From Acanthaster planci (lineage: Eukaryota; Echinodermata; Asteroidea; Valvatida; Acanthasteridae), in the NCBI RefSeq assembly GCF_001949145.1, contig NW_019091404.1:3253502-3317501 (forward strand): 64,000 nucleotides of DNA, in the 5' to 3' direction. Positions within the stretch are counted from its first letter, which is position 1. Every line of letters begins with the position of its first letter. The notes below the pieces were generated by a model. It saw nothing but the letters and a program-made list of their open reading frames with translations. It was not told where the DNA came from and did not search any database. Below are positions 9,108 through 20,410 of this stretch, piece by piece. The translations under genes and the position numbers were made by a program.

Positions 9108-12100
9108 ATTCAGTCTACAAGCAAACTGTGAATTTGAAAGCACGATATGGGCAAAATAAACCTTTTTAAAGTTTTTGTCAGCTTTCTTGTTGTTTATAAT
9201 ACCAACTCTTTTTCTTTGGTTAAATTTGGCCCTGTCATTCTCACGGCATTAAAAATTGTTTTCTTTTTTGATCGCACCGCAGTCTTTACATCATTTTCGT
9301 CTACTTACAGATTGTGTGTATATTTTGGAAGATTAAAATGTCACGGTTATAATGCTTCATTTTCGGTGTAATTAATACAAGCACTCACTTTATAAAGATA
9401 ATGTAAAGCCTTATGCTCTTTTCAACGAGTCAGTGTACAAAATGATATGCACAAGTCAGTCAAATTACTTAAATTGTCTTGTACCAAACAACATAATTAT
9501 TACATATTACACTTTTGAGAGTATATAGCCAAGTGGCTCAATGTAGTAGTTTTGCCGGTCTTACATGAAACTGGGACTCCTATTATACATCTATATTGTC
9601 TCATTTGCCAAATGGTCTGTGTGAGACATGTGCAACGCGGTTAATGAGTCCGTATTTCATGAAGTTCCGATTTCACACCACACCTTTTCTTTTATAATCT
9701 GATTTATTTATTGTTGGCATTCTTAAGTCGTTAAAAAGTAAACATGGGATTGCTTTTGTTTAAGTGTTAAATTCTAAATCAAATTTCGATTTCGTCGTAA
9801 TTATATACTGTATCAGTAAAATCAAGATAAAGAAAGAAAACTTTTTGTAAATGTCTAACGATGTCGCCGCAGACTTGAAAAGACTATTATTAAAAAAAAT
9901 TATTTAGACGTACTGCTGCGCAGTCGTATGCTACTAACATTGAAAAAAACCATGATTGCACTTATCTAATTTTAAATTTAACTGTTTTGTTATCAGTTTA
10001 AAAGCTTTGTTATGTAAGCGATATTTCGTAAGGTAAAAAATGCTCTTGGGCAATGCGCATTAATTTAAAAAAATGCATGAATTCATGTTAAGAAGTAAAC
10101 TATGTGGATGTATTATGCATGTAAAGGGCGATAAGTTTAATAGTATTTTAAATTTAATAATTATTGCAGATAGTCCCGATTCTTAAAAACAAAACTACGG
10201 AGATACAAAGACATGCAGTACGGTTAAGCCTAAATGGAAAACAGGACAATGTTCATACTATGTATATAATTATAATTTCCCCAAACAAGGAACTTCCTGC
10301 TGAAATTCTTTGATTTTTACGTCTATTGTAACAAAAAAGCTAGATCAAGTCTGTTTCAGTAAGGATTACTAGAGCAAAAATGCTATCCGGAATTTCATGA
10401 ACTTTGTTTTTAGACAGGCATCGGTTCACCTTATAAGTTAAACACGCAATATGTAACCTACAAATATTAAGTTTTTAGAACTGCTTTGTTTTACAGAAAA
10501 TTCATGACATTTAGCTCTCGATATATTTTCATGTAACATTGCAGGACTTTCCTTATAGTTTTTGTGTACTTTGTGATCAATACTTTGTTCAATTAATGAC
10601 TTAAAAATTCTTGTATTCATTTAAAGGGGTTGTTTGCTACTGAAACCAAACTTTTGCCAAACGCTCGCGGAAAACTGTAGATGACGCGAAATATATAGTT
10701 CTGCTGCCGCTGTAATATGAATGAAATTAGTGCCATTTTTCCCTTGTGAATGGCTGTTTACATAGTTTGAATGGGTAATACGTTCATGAGAGGGGTCACG
10801 CATGTAACGATGATTTGTAGAGGGGGCTTACAATGCTACAGTGAGGTGAGGCAGGTGGGTGGGGTGAAATGCTGTAGGGGAACAATATTGGCCTGACTAT
10901 TGGTAACACATTGGATAGGTCAGACTGCGGAAGGGACATGATGATAAGTGGATTGGGTACTGCGTCGGTTAGACTGGTGGATGTGATAGTATAATGGAAA
11001 TAAAGGTTGAATGAATGGGCGTAAGTATGAACCTATGGGCGGACTAAGGTGGGAGGTCAGTTCACAGGTAATTAATGAGACAGGCAAGATTTGAAACTTT
11101 GCAGAGTGATGGCTGGACTGGGTGAGGCTTGTTAATGCACCATGAATTCACCAGTTCTTTTCAGAACCCGACTTTTTAATCGAAAAGAGATAGTTTCTCA
11201 TATAGTGCATCTACAAGCCTCAAATAAAGAATAAGACAACGGGTTGTACTTCAAGGCGACACCCTCAAGAAAGCCTACTCAATTCATTCATAGTTACATG
11301 CGTTGCTCAGACTAAGCCACGGGGAGAAGTCCCATGAAAACTGTATACAGTGCTCTCACTCCCGGAAATTTGTGCCGTGCTGACAGTGATGCATAGAAAC
11401 ATAATTGTTTGAAATCAGTCTACGGGCAAACTGGTTTATGGATGGGTTCGCATGCAAACGAGTCTGCCTCATCAGGATTCACGTGAAAGAAGAACATTAA
11501 GTCAAAGACTCTCTCCAATTTTGCCAAGACGCAAAATTTCCAACAAAATATGACGTGTTAAAAATGTGAACCCTTGGCACCCGGATAGACGACTGGTTAC
11601 AGGGTTGCCTTCACGCAAGCATCTTGGCTTAACGTTTTAATAGTAACGTCATGTGACTCTTCACGAAGAGGAAAACGACACAAGAGAAAAAAAGGTGAAA
11701 TACTTCAACTTCCAAAATTTCAATTCAGACAGCCGGATGTCCCCGCAACAGTGCAATCACTTTTTTGTTCCTTTTCGGGCATCACTATATCAAAGGGCTG
11801 GCTTTCCACTTTGGGAAACCCCCTTGAATTCCAGAGTGATCGTTTTTGCATAATTACATTGAGTCCGAGGTCACACTATTCTAATAGAAAGTTCTGCTGA
11901 AAACGGTAAAACCATTGTCCGTGCAAGCGGTTACAGGGTCGAGGGGGAAAATACTGTACCATGTAAAACCGAACTGATAACTGTGAAAAAATGAACCAAT
12001 GAGGTCAACCAAAAGAATGCATTCCTTGTTGATGCAGTTTCCATCATAAATAGCGAGGTGGCCTGTATTTTGACAAGTATTCGCTGTCTCATTAGCGGAT

Positions 12101-12151
12101 TATCGTTGCTACTTTCAACTATCAAAGAAACTCCTTTAGTGCTCGTCATCT
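9108..12151. other. 3 kb gene-free stretch
   Basis: Starts with the locus-4 polyA signal at 9155. The rest is AT-rich, with a G-rich patch at about 10820-11060 (runs such as GGTGGGTGGGG). No exon, RNA gene or transposon ORF is supported on either strand. Confidence 0.5.
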
Positions 12152-13387
12152 ATGATCATGGATCGTGAGTGTCGGTGTCTGCACCTGTCGATGTTTGTTC
12201 TTAGTGTCAATTTATTCGTCAGAGTGCATTCACAGGTGGTGCCTCAGGTGAATATCAGCAAGCTTCTGCCGCCCGGTGACCCATTTACCGTGCGTGAAAA
12301 TAATCCGTTGATGCTGAGGTGTGACGCTTCAGATTTGCTGGAGGAGAACATCATGGAATGGTCTTCCCTGATAATGGGCTCCATGCAAATAATAGCAAGA
12401 AATGGAACGAGTTTGGTACCGAGATATGAAATCGAGGTCCTTTCTTCTTCCCCATCGTCCAGGATAGAGGTTCTTACAATCAGTAACTTCAAGAGAAGTG
12501 ATTCTTCTGCTTTCAAATGTGAGATCAAAGATTCCTGGTCGGTTGGTGCTTCAATTCTGACTTCCGCAGTGTTTGACTTTATCCTGGTCTTTTTCCCAGC
12601 ACCAACCTACCCCCGCTGCTACCCCGATGGTCCTTTCACAGTGCAAGCAGGAACAACGGTTCGCATGAATGTTACCACCGAACCAGGAAATCCTCAAGTA
12701 GACATTCACAGGTTTACACCTGGTTTTGATTACGACTGGGTTCAATCTATTTCACCGGATGGACTCAACGAAATTCAGACCTTACAGCTGACAATCGCTG
12801 AAGCTGATGAGGGAAACTATTTCAATTTCACGATCACATCACAACGGGAGTTCCCTGGGAAACAGAGTTCGTGTTTGATTGGACCAATCACTGTGTTATC
12901 CGGGACAACTTCTTTCGACTACCCTGCGAAAACAACAGATCAAGTAATCGTCGGTACACCTGAACATTTCAAAGAAACATCTCAAATGAATTCCATTCGA
13001 AGCACAAGTACCACTTGGCAGCTAACAGACAAAGAGATGACCGACAACACAACGACATGGATCATCCTTGCTTGTGTTGGACTTGTTCTCTTCACTGCTT
13101 CCTTCATCATCAACATTTTCTTCGTGAGGCAGTGGCATCATCAGAAACTCAAGAAGAAAGAGCGCCAAGTTCCAGGGACTGACCCGTACGCAGAGCTTCA
13201 ACCGACGGATACCAGTGACAAAATGTACACAGAGCCAACACCTGTAGGACTAACTCGCCCTCAGCACACATACAGTCAGACAATTGAAATGGAGGACCAG
13301 ATCTTGGAAGACGACTACGAAAGACCAAGGGAGGAACTTCAGAGACAGTACGAATCGGAACCGAAGTACCTGACAATAGAAGGTTAA
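12152..13387 (+). CDS. intronless Ig receptor with altered Ig2 (Ig locus 5, class B)
   Basis: Intact 411-residue receptor and the most divergent member. ATGs lie at 12152 and 12158; either gives a signal peptide ending near VRVHSQ. Ig1 keeps its cysteines (MLRCDAS, FKCEIKD). Ig2 keeps the outer pair (YPRCYPDG and SSCLIGPI) but both core cysteines are replaced: MNVTTE where paralogues have MTCSSE, and FNFTITS where they have FHCFISS. The helix at about 302-325 (WIILACVGLVLFTASF) and tail (DPYAEL, MYTEP, HTYSQT, DDYERP, QYESEP) are class B. Those tyrosines could bind SH2 domains, but neither a canonical ITIM pair nor a spaced ITAM is present. A CCCAGTCA/TGACTGGG palindrome follows the stop at about 13428. 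Confidence 0.85.
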   Translation: MIMDRECRCLHLSMFVLSVNLFVRVHSQVVPQVNISKLLPPGDPFTVRENNPLMLRCDASDLLEENIMEWSSLIMGSMQIIARNGTSLVPRYEIEVLSSSPSSRIEVLTISNFKRSDSSAFKCEIKDSWSVGASILTSAVFDFILVFFPAPTYPRCYPDGPFTVQAGTTVRMNVTTEPGNPQVDIHRFTPGFDYDWVQSISPDGLNEIQTLQLTIAEADEGNYFNFTITSQREFPGKQSSCLIGPITVLSGTTSFDYPAKTTDQVIVGTPEHFKETSQMNSIRSTSTTWQLTDKEMTDNTTTWIILACVGLVLFTASFIINIFFVRQWHHQKLKKKERQVPGTDPYAELQPTDTSDKMYTEPTPVGLTRPQHTYSQTIEMEDQILEDDYERPREELQRQYESEPKYLTIEG

Positions 13388-14403
13388 ACACTATTGAATT
13401 TAAAACACTAGCTTTAGAAGACACCTACCCAGTCAGTGACTGGGTGATAACTTTCATGAAATAAGTAATTCATTTAAAAAAGGGAGCCTTTAACCTGGAA
13501 GGCACGGGTAATGGGGAGGAAGGTATATTGTTATCAATTAATTTGATATTTTTTAAATAACTGCTTATAAAAAGTTCACAGCTTATGAAAGAGGATAAAG
13601 TTAACATTGAAGAAATTGAAGGACTTAAAAAAGATCAAATGATCGCTGGGTGATTTGCTCCAGTGTGACTGTTTACCCCCCTGCAAGAACCACGCTGTTA
13701 TTTCTACTGCTTTGTTTGGCGTGATTTCTTTTGAAATCTTTCAGGATCTTTAATGTGCAAGTATTTTTTTGTAAAATGTAAAACTGCCTGTATACCATTT
13801 AGAAAAATGTCCTGCATTTCTGGAATTTTCCCAACATGTTTTCAGTAGAAACTTTCTCCCAAATTTGCTCAATTTGAATGGTTTCCCGAGAATTCCTGAC
13901 CTCGGAAAAGGGGGTCATGTTCTTAAAACAAGCAAATTCCCCATGCAATTTAATCGATTCGTTATTCCAACAGCCCCTTCTGAAAATGTAGCTCGTCCGA
14001 TGTCATTCGGGCACTGCAACACGCGCGCTCGAGGTCTGCCCAATCAGCGCGGCCATACGCTGTCTCCTACAAGTTCTCTGTTCTCGAAGTACGTGCCTTT
14101 TAGCCTTTTTCGGCTTATTCGCTCAATACTTTAGGAACCACTGGGGGCGTCCTTTCCTTCTGCGTTCTTTGAATACAGCTTTTGCATAATCTCAGTGTCA
14201 TGCCATGAATGGAACCAGCAAGTCATGGGAGAAACTTGAAATGCCAAGCCTGCTTGACATCCGGCATCTCTGATGACCCCTTTTAGCAATGCCAACGGGA
14301 AAAGAATTTAAAGAAAGTTTGTTTCCTGGTTGGGGGCGCTCATTGCATTGTTGACGGAAATGAAAAACGCGGAAGTCTGTGTCACCAAGTTTATAGACAC
14401 GGT
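13388..14403. other. intergenic, Ig loci 5-6
   Basis: Holds the palindrome at 13427-13446 and an otherwise featureless spacer. The section 13990-14100 is richer in CpG than its surroundings but has no gene I can support. Confidence 0.45.
13427..13446. repeat. short palindrome in locus-5 3' flank
   Basis: CCCAGTCA and TGACTGGG are separated by a single base, about 40 bp after the stop codon. It could fold in the 3' UTR. It is not a histone-type stem-loop by sequence. Confidence 0.5.
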
Positions 14404-15621
14404 ATGTTCTTAACTGTTATTTTTGCATTGGCTGTTCACTGTAATATAACTGAAGCTAATTTCAGAGCTATAAAATTGGAAAGAATGATCGCGAAGTATT
14501 TCTCTCTGCTGGGCGTTTGGTTCGCACTTCACACCGGTGGGCCCTCGATAATCGTCACTGGGGAACCAACAGCGTCGGCGTGGATCGTAACACCGATTGC
14601 CGAGCGTAAGGAGGGCGGGTGGGTTGAGATGCGATGTGTCGCCTCGAATCTCCAGGAAGATCACGTGGTGGAGTGGGCGACGGCACGTGATCGATTCGGG
14701 GCAGATGCTGTAGCAGGGACGGACCCGCGATTTATGGTTGAGACCAATCAGACGGAAAATGGAAACATCACTCAAGACTTCATCATCAGTAATTTACGGA
14801 GGAACGACACCGGTGACTATCTCTGCAATGTGTACAACCAATCCGTTTCCAGTACAAACATCGTAGCCACTACTGTAGTATCGTTATCCGTCTTGTACTT
14901 TCCCGATGAGTCCTTCCCTATCTGTTCCCCTGATGGTCCTATAACTGTCAACATTGGAACACAGCTGAACATGACATGTTCATCTGAGCATGGAAATCCA
15001 ACAGTCAGGATGTCGATATCTCAAACTCCACCCAGTTCAAGCACGGTTACGTGGACAGCTCTAAACAACGGGGATAGAATCTCACGCTCACTAAATCTTA
15101 CCGTGGATGCCTCGCATGAAGGTGCATTATTCCACTGCTTTATCTCCTCGAAATCCTTTCCTAATATGACTGACTCTTGTTCCATAGGTCCTATAAATGT
15201 GACAAATGTGGATAAGTCCGAACAAACCACTGTGACAGAACCTAATTCCGAATACACAACGCTTGAACCTCTTCATTCATCGGCCATTGCATCCGCCGTG
15301 GCCGCTGGGGGCGTCCTCGTCGTCGTTGTGGTCGCCATTACTATCTGCCTTTGCAACCGAAGGCAGAGATGCCTCACGAAGGGCCCAACTCAACCCGTAA
15401 CACATGTGTCAACCTTTGATACTTACACAGAGACTCACAAATCAACCGTTGGTGACAACAGGGAGTGTTTCGAACTTGCAGCTAAAGAAGCAACTACGTG
15501 TAACTCTGCCCCGGATGGGGAAACTAACGTTGACAACATGGAAGCAGCAACGGAGGAGGTGGCAACGAAGGATACCGCCACACCCCACCAGAAAGATGGG
15601 AATAACACTGAAACAGATTAA
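14404..15621 (+). CDS. two-Ig receptor with short tail, no ITIM (Ig locus 6)
   Basis: Open frame of 405 residues. The ATG at 14404 and the one at 14485 both precede hydrophobic stretches. I prefer 14485 (MIAKYFSLLGVWFALHTGG) as the signal-peptide start because paralogues begin about 30 residues before EPTxSA, but report the full frame. Ig1 has MRCVASN, VEWATA and GDYLCNV. Ig2 has FPICSPDG, MTCSSE, FHCFISS and SCSIGPI. The helix (AIASAVAAGGVLVVVVV) is class A-like, while the tail is only about 85 residues with TYTET, no YSNPVF, no PYKPK and no ITIM. AATAAA lies 10 bases past the stop at 15631. This may be a decoy or a ligand-capture form; no charged residue is seen in the helix to suggest an adaptor partner. 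Confidence 0.8.
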   Translation: MFLTVIFALAVHCNITEANFRAIKLERMIAKYFSLLGVWFALHTGGPSIIVTGEPTASAWIVTPIAERKEGGWVEMRCVASNLQEDHVVEWATARDRFGADAVAGTDPRFMVETNQTENGNITQDFIISNLRRNDTGDYLCNVYNQSVSSTNIVATTVVSLSVLYFPDESFPICSPDGPITVNIGTQLNMTCSSEHGNPTVRMSISQTPPSSSTVTWTALNNGDRISRSLNLTVDASHEGALFHCFISSKSFPNMTDSCSIGPINVTNVDKSEQTTVTEPNSEYTTLEPLHSSAIASAVAAGGVLVVVVVAITICLCNRRQRCLTKGPTQPVTHVSTFDTYTETHKSTVGDNRECFELAAKEATTCNSAPDGETNVDNMEAATEEVATKDTATPHQKDGNNTETD

Positions 15622-17280
15622 CTGCAAAGCAATAAATCAACTCATTGTACATAAAGACGTGAAGAACATGAGCAAATCGTGGGATAATGGACGGATGAAG
15701 AAAACCTAAAACCGTATACGCATGAATTAATTAGCTCCAATGGACTCGCCAAAAGAGGCCGCTCCCTCTTCCCAGGGTAAATTAATTAATTAATTACCAA
15801 CATTATCATTTCCTATTTTATCTCAATATAATCGACTTCCGATGGTTTTTCACCTTTTATTTTTTTCTCTTCAAAAGTACCAAGGAGACATGGTCCTTCG
15901 TGTTCATGAATATTTATGACAGAGACAAGATCTAAATTGCCGGATAATAAATAAATGGATTGCTGGATAATGAATGCACCATGGGAACGGGCAACTTTGG
16001 CATGTATTCCTATGCTACTCAACAGATATATTGGTATATCAACTTAGGTATCTATTACATACAGGAAATATTTCTTTAATTAATGAGCAACAACTCAGTT
16101 TGTCAAGTTCGGTTTTAACGGACATAGGAATGGGAACAAGTGGTATTTAATGGTGGATAGTTTCCTTGATTGATTAATAAAAGAGTGTAACATTAAATAT
16201 CTGTAAATAAAATTCATACTGAAGTTTTGGTAATCCAGATTAGCATGTTTTGTTGTTGAATTTCCTTTCAGAACACTTGATTCATGTCCTGATTTGCATT
16301 TGGGATGTTGGATGTAACTGATGTCATTGATATGCAGCAACTAATATTTTTTTGCAAAGGCAATTGTAGATGTGTTAACATTTCAAGAGATATAGCTAAT
16401 CTCTCAATTAACGATACTGCTTTAACCAGACACTGCAAAACTGGAAACGAATCTTAGACGAAACTAAATCTAAAGAATCGAGCAGATGGAGTGTAATCGT
16501 CTATGTTGCGTGGAGGAACAGAAAATTTCGGTGAAAATCTCAACAACTTAGCCTAACTAAGATTGTTGTTGTTGTAAGATGTGACTCATTTGTTCGGTGT
16601 TTAAGCTTTTAATTGCCCTCAAAAAGCAATACCACTTTTAATCTTGAAATCTTTAACGCTGTGTTAACGATAGTACATGGAACATGACACCGTGTTCACC
16701 CTCCGAATGACGCCATCAACGGTATACACCACTTGTCTGGATACAAGCCATGTTGCAAATCTCGGTGTCAGTTAGGCATCAGTCTCTTACTTAAATCGTG
16801 TACCACTGTAACCGAATAGATTCTACAATGCACATTTTTATATTTCTGTCGCAGAAATTGAGACTGGAGTGAGCTGGAGGGTGTCACATTGGGGAGGCTT
16901 AGGTTATAAAGCTGAAGCCTGTAGTGGCATCTGAGCATGAAGCCCAAGTTTGAACAATGTCCATTGACGGACGAAAAAATGAAAAATGTGTTTATTCTTA
17001 TTTGGCAGTATCACTGCGTATACCGCAACACGTGTCATGATTGAGCAAAACTTTCCATCCTGCATACCAACAGGGCCCAACTGCAACTTAATGACCTCTA
17101 CTACTGTTATGTAAAATGAAACGTGAGCGCTGGGTGCTTCCCTTTTGCTGGAGAATGCCTTTGTGTGTGTGTAAAAAATATCCTGCAAGACATAAAATTC
17201 AAGATACCAAACACGGAAGCATTCCACCAGTTCATTTAATTTATGCTGTTTAATAATCAATCTCAAACCATTTCAACAAA
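15622..17280. other. intergenic, Ig loci 6-7
   Basis: AT-rich, with a locus-6 polyA signal at 15631-15636 and an AATT tetranucleotide run at about 15780-15800. Nothing else is supported. Confidence 0.5.
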
Positions 17281-18476
17281 ATGAAGAAGGTGGGATACTT
17301 GACATCGTACTCTGCTTTCCTGATGCTGCTGTTGTGGTGGTCAGGTGGAGTCTTAAAGGATGCCATTGCAGAGCCAACAGTGTCTGCGTGGATCCAAACA
17401 CTGGAGGGCGATCGGAAGGAGGGCGAGAAGTTGACCTGAGGTGTGTTGCTTCTAACCTAAACTCAAGTCATGTCGTGGGGTGGAGGACGGAGGACCCACC
17501 GATAATTCTCAGATGGGGTAATACAACATTGACGACAAATCCACGGTTCACATTCCAGACAACACAGCCACGTTATGGGGAAATTGCTCAAGACTTCACC
17601 ATCAACAATTCGCAGAGAGATGATACTAACGAATACGTATGCGATGTACGTGAACTCATACCTAGTGGAGGAAGTCGCAGTGTAGCCTCCTCACGTTTGA
17701 ACCTGACAGTGATGTACTTTCCTGATGGGTCCTTCCCTATGTGTTCCTGTGATGAACCCTTATCAGTACGTTCAGGCACAGAGCTGAACCTGAACTGTGT
17801 ATCTGAAGGTGGCAATGGCGCTGTAATGATGGAAGTACATGTACGTAAAATGCAAACTACATGTACATGTACCGCAAAACCTGAAAGCTACATGTGGACC
17901 ATTTCCAGAGACACTGATATCATAATTAGGTTCTTAAACTGGACAGTGGATTACACTGATGATGGCACTACATTCCAATGCATCATCTCCTCACTGTATT
18001 ACCCTGATATGAGCCGATCATGTACAATGGGACCAATTACTGTGTCACATGAACCACCCTCTACTGATGGGACAGTTACTTGGATGACCAAGACATCCAA
18101 GACAACATCTAGCATCCCGACATCTCTCTTAGGTCCATGGGTGACTGTCTCCGTGGTCTCTATCGTGCTCTTTGCAATGTCTTGCATTATCAATATCTTC
18201 ACGATTCGCTACATTTTTAAGCAAAAACACGTCATTCACGCTCTCACTGAGAAAATCAGCGCGCAGATACCTAACCCATACATGGAGCTGCAACCGAAGG
18301 ATGACATGAATACATCATACACAGAGCCGGTTACTGCACGATCGACCAGTACACGACATACATACTGCAATACACTTGACATTGAGAGTGACAAGACAGC
18401 AGATGACTACGAACAACCTGCGCACAAATATGAAGCAGTGCGTCCTCCAAAGATCAGAACGATGAGAAGAACATGA
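17281..18476 (+). pseudogene. frameshifted two-Ig receptor (Ig locus 7, class B)
   Basis: The ATG at 17281 opens a good signal peptide (MKKVGYLTSYSAFLMLLLWW) running into AEPTVSAW. That frame stops at TGA near 17440 because one base is missing around 17421-17431, where paralogues read KEGGR. From there the receptor continues in the adjacent frame to 18476: LRCVASN, GWRTEDP, NEYVCDV (Ig1); FPMCSCDE, LNCVSE, FQCIISS, SCTMGPI (Ig2); helix WVTVSVVSIVLFAMSC; class B tail with NPYMEL, SYTEP, TYCNTL, DDYEQP and KYEAV. Ig2 also carries an insertion of the ATGTAC simple repeat. Apart from the one early break the frame is clean, so a recent inactivation or an allele is likely. Its Ig1 pairs with the locus at 20411. 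Confidence 0.75.
17836..17872 (+). repeat. ATGTAC simple repeat inside Ig2 coding sequence
   Basis: Two clusters of the palindromic TACATGTAC word add about eight codons (reading VHVRKMQTTCTCT) compared with the parallel position of locus 3. The insertion brings in two extra cysteines. The same repeat is scattered through non-coding DNA across the window. Confidence 0.7.
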
Positions 18477-20410
18477 TCTAAATATAAGAACTTTGGACTT
18501 TATCTGCATCTGTGTTTGCCCTCAAGAAAATACATTAAAAAGTGTGTAAAGAATATAACCCTACACTGAGTAACGGGTGGGACATTTAGAAATATTCCTA
18601 AGAGCTATCCACCAATACTCTCCCGTTGATCCTCGTTCGAAGTAAAAGGTGCAAGTAACTAAATGTTTAGCGCATTGAGTTTCAGATCACAAAATGACAG
18701 GTAACACATCGAGATTAAACACAAGTGTACATGTATAAGTATTGTCTCTTTCTGAACTTCAAATCGCTTTTTGATGGACTAAAGTCGCGCATCTGCTGAA
18801 TTAATGCAAGTATCATGCTTGTACGGAATGATAAATAGGCCTATGGAACATGAAGCAAATGAAAGGGGAGCAAAACGTGTTGTCTGGACTTTTTGTGTTC
18901 GTTTTGTCTGGCAGACGGGGTGTGAAAAGAATTTGCAAAAGTTCAAAGTTCCTGGGTCAGGAGTAAAACTTCATGTGTCATGATGACATAATTCCTGAGA
19001 ACATGCCTTATTGTGAGTTCATTTTGGGATTTCAACATAAGTCTGTGTCTGTGGGTCATATGATATTTGTTACTACAAAGTGAAATTGCAAGTAAAAGTT
19101 CTTGAAAATGAAAGCTCCCGAAATCTGTCTCAACTTACACGATCTTTCTCACAAGGTTACTTCAAGATGGACTAACGTCAGTCAGGTTATTCAACACAGA
19201 CACTCCTCTTGTCACAGAATTGAAATAGAGAAACGGCCACTTGAGTACAGGAAGAACACCCCGCGTGCATATTTTGGGAGAAAACATAGGATAATTCCAA
19301 AGTTGACTATAGTTTAGAATTTCTTAAGGCAAGCGATTTTATTCACCACTTAGCTTAGCACAAATGTGGATCTAATACAGACATTTGAAATGTCGGCACT
19401 TTGAGGAAGATATGCCCTCAATCTCCTGTGATTTTCACCAATGTTGCTATTAAAAACCTTGACACGGCAGAAGATAAAAAGGAGCAACACCAAAACACAA
19501 GGTTTAACTTATCCTCTTGCCTTCAAAGCATTTGTTGGGTACCAATTCATTTATTAAGTCCATCAGGTCAGCATTAATCTCCGGTTTCCATCTCCGGCTT
19601 GAAACGACTGAGAATATTTTCATTCTGTATCCATCTCAGATCGCTCTCAGCTAAAGCCGGTACCAAGTTGTACTCCAGGGTGGAAAGAGGCTAGTAGGAG
19701 TGAAGTGATATACCAAAGGCCACAATCTATTGCGAGCGGCTGGATTTCAGCCTTGAACCCTCTAGTCCTGAATCACAGACCTTAACCCCCTAAATTGAAA
19801 ATTAAATTTTAAAAAATGACAAGTTCACTTCACAATATTAATTCGAAATTGTTGTTCGTTTTTCCTCAGAGAAGGGATGGAGAAGAGGGGATAACTATAA
19901 TATCCGAAGAGAAGACCCTTTTGAAGAGCATACACATACCAATGAGCAATACCACACAAAAGCTCTACACATGCATATGGGAATTCCCCTGCAGAAAACC
20001 AGAGAATTTCACTCTGAGGTGCAGCATACGAAATACAATACAGCTATTTTTGTTCAGCCAACAAACAAGTTTGGGTCGGTAATAGAAAAAGCCTTGCACG
20101 GTCTGGGTGTCAGTTGGTATTTCCAAGAGCATTCTATTGTTACTCCAACCGAGGTTATTTGACTGTAACTTAGTAAGATCACTGCAGATACATTACACAT
20201 GCAATAAAGCAGAAAAAGAAAATTAGCAATCATGAATGTTCTTGGTTTATGATGGTATGCGTATAGGAAATAAAGTGCCAGTATACCTCAGGGCAGTAAC
20301 AGCGAAGGATTTTGGGAATGACAACTCCTTGATGCTGCAACATATGACTGTCGAAAGGTGCACCTTATATACTTATATGTGTGTTTTTTTTTCACTTACA
20401 TACCAAAACG
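18477..20410. other. intergenic, Ig loci 7-8
   Basis: ATTAAA at about 18532 may be the locus-7 polyA signal. A dispersed repeat fragment lies at 19655-19780. Short open frames near 19102, 19816 and 20236 show no homology and are not called. Confidence 0.5.
19655..19780. repeat. dispersed repeat fragment, second copy
   Basis: Contains GTACCAAGTTGTACTCC and GGAGTGAAGTGATATACC, diverged from 4717-4770, then TTTCAGCCTTGAACCCTC. The last part resembles the end of a tRNA-derived or non-LTR short element; the family is unknown. Confidence 0.35.

Noticed and set aside
13427-13446. Histone-type 3' stem-loop
   Set aside because: The palindrome has a one-base loop and no histone consensus.
14404-14485. 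Extra N-terminal 27 residues of Ig locus 6 as a second hydrophobic leader
   Set aside because: Not excluded, but paralogues begin their leader at the equivalent of 14485, so the upstream ATG is probably incidental.
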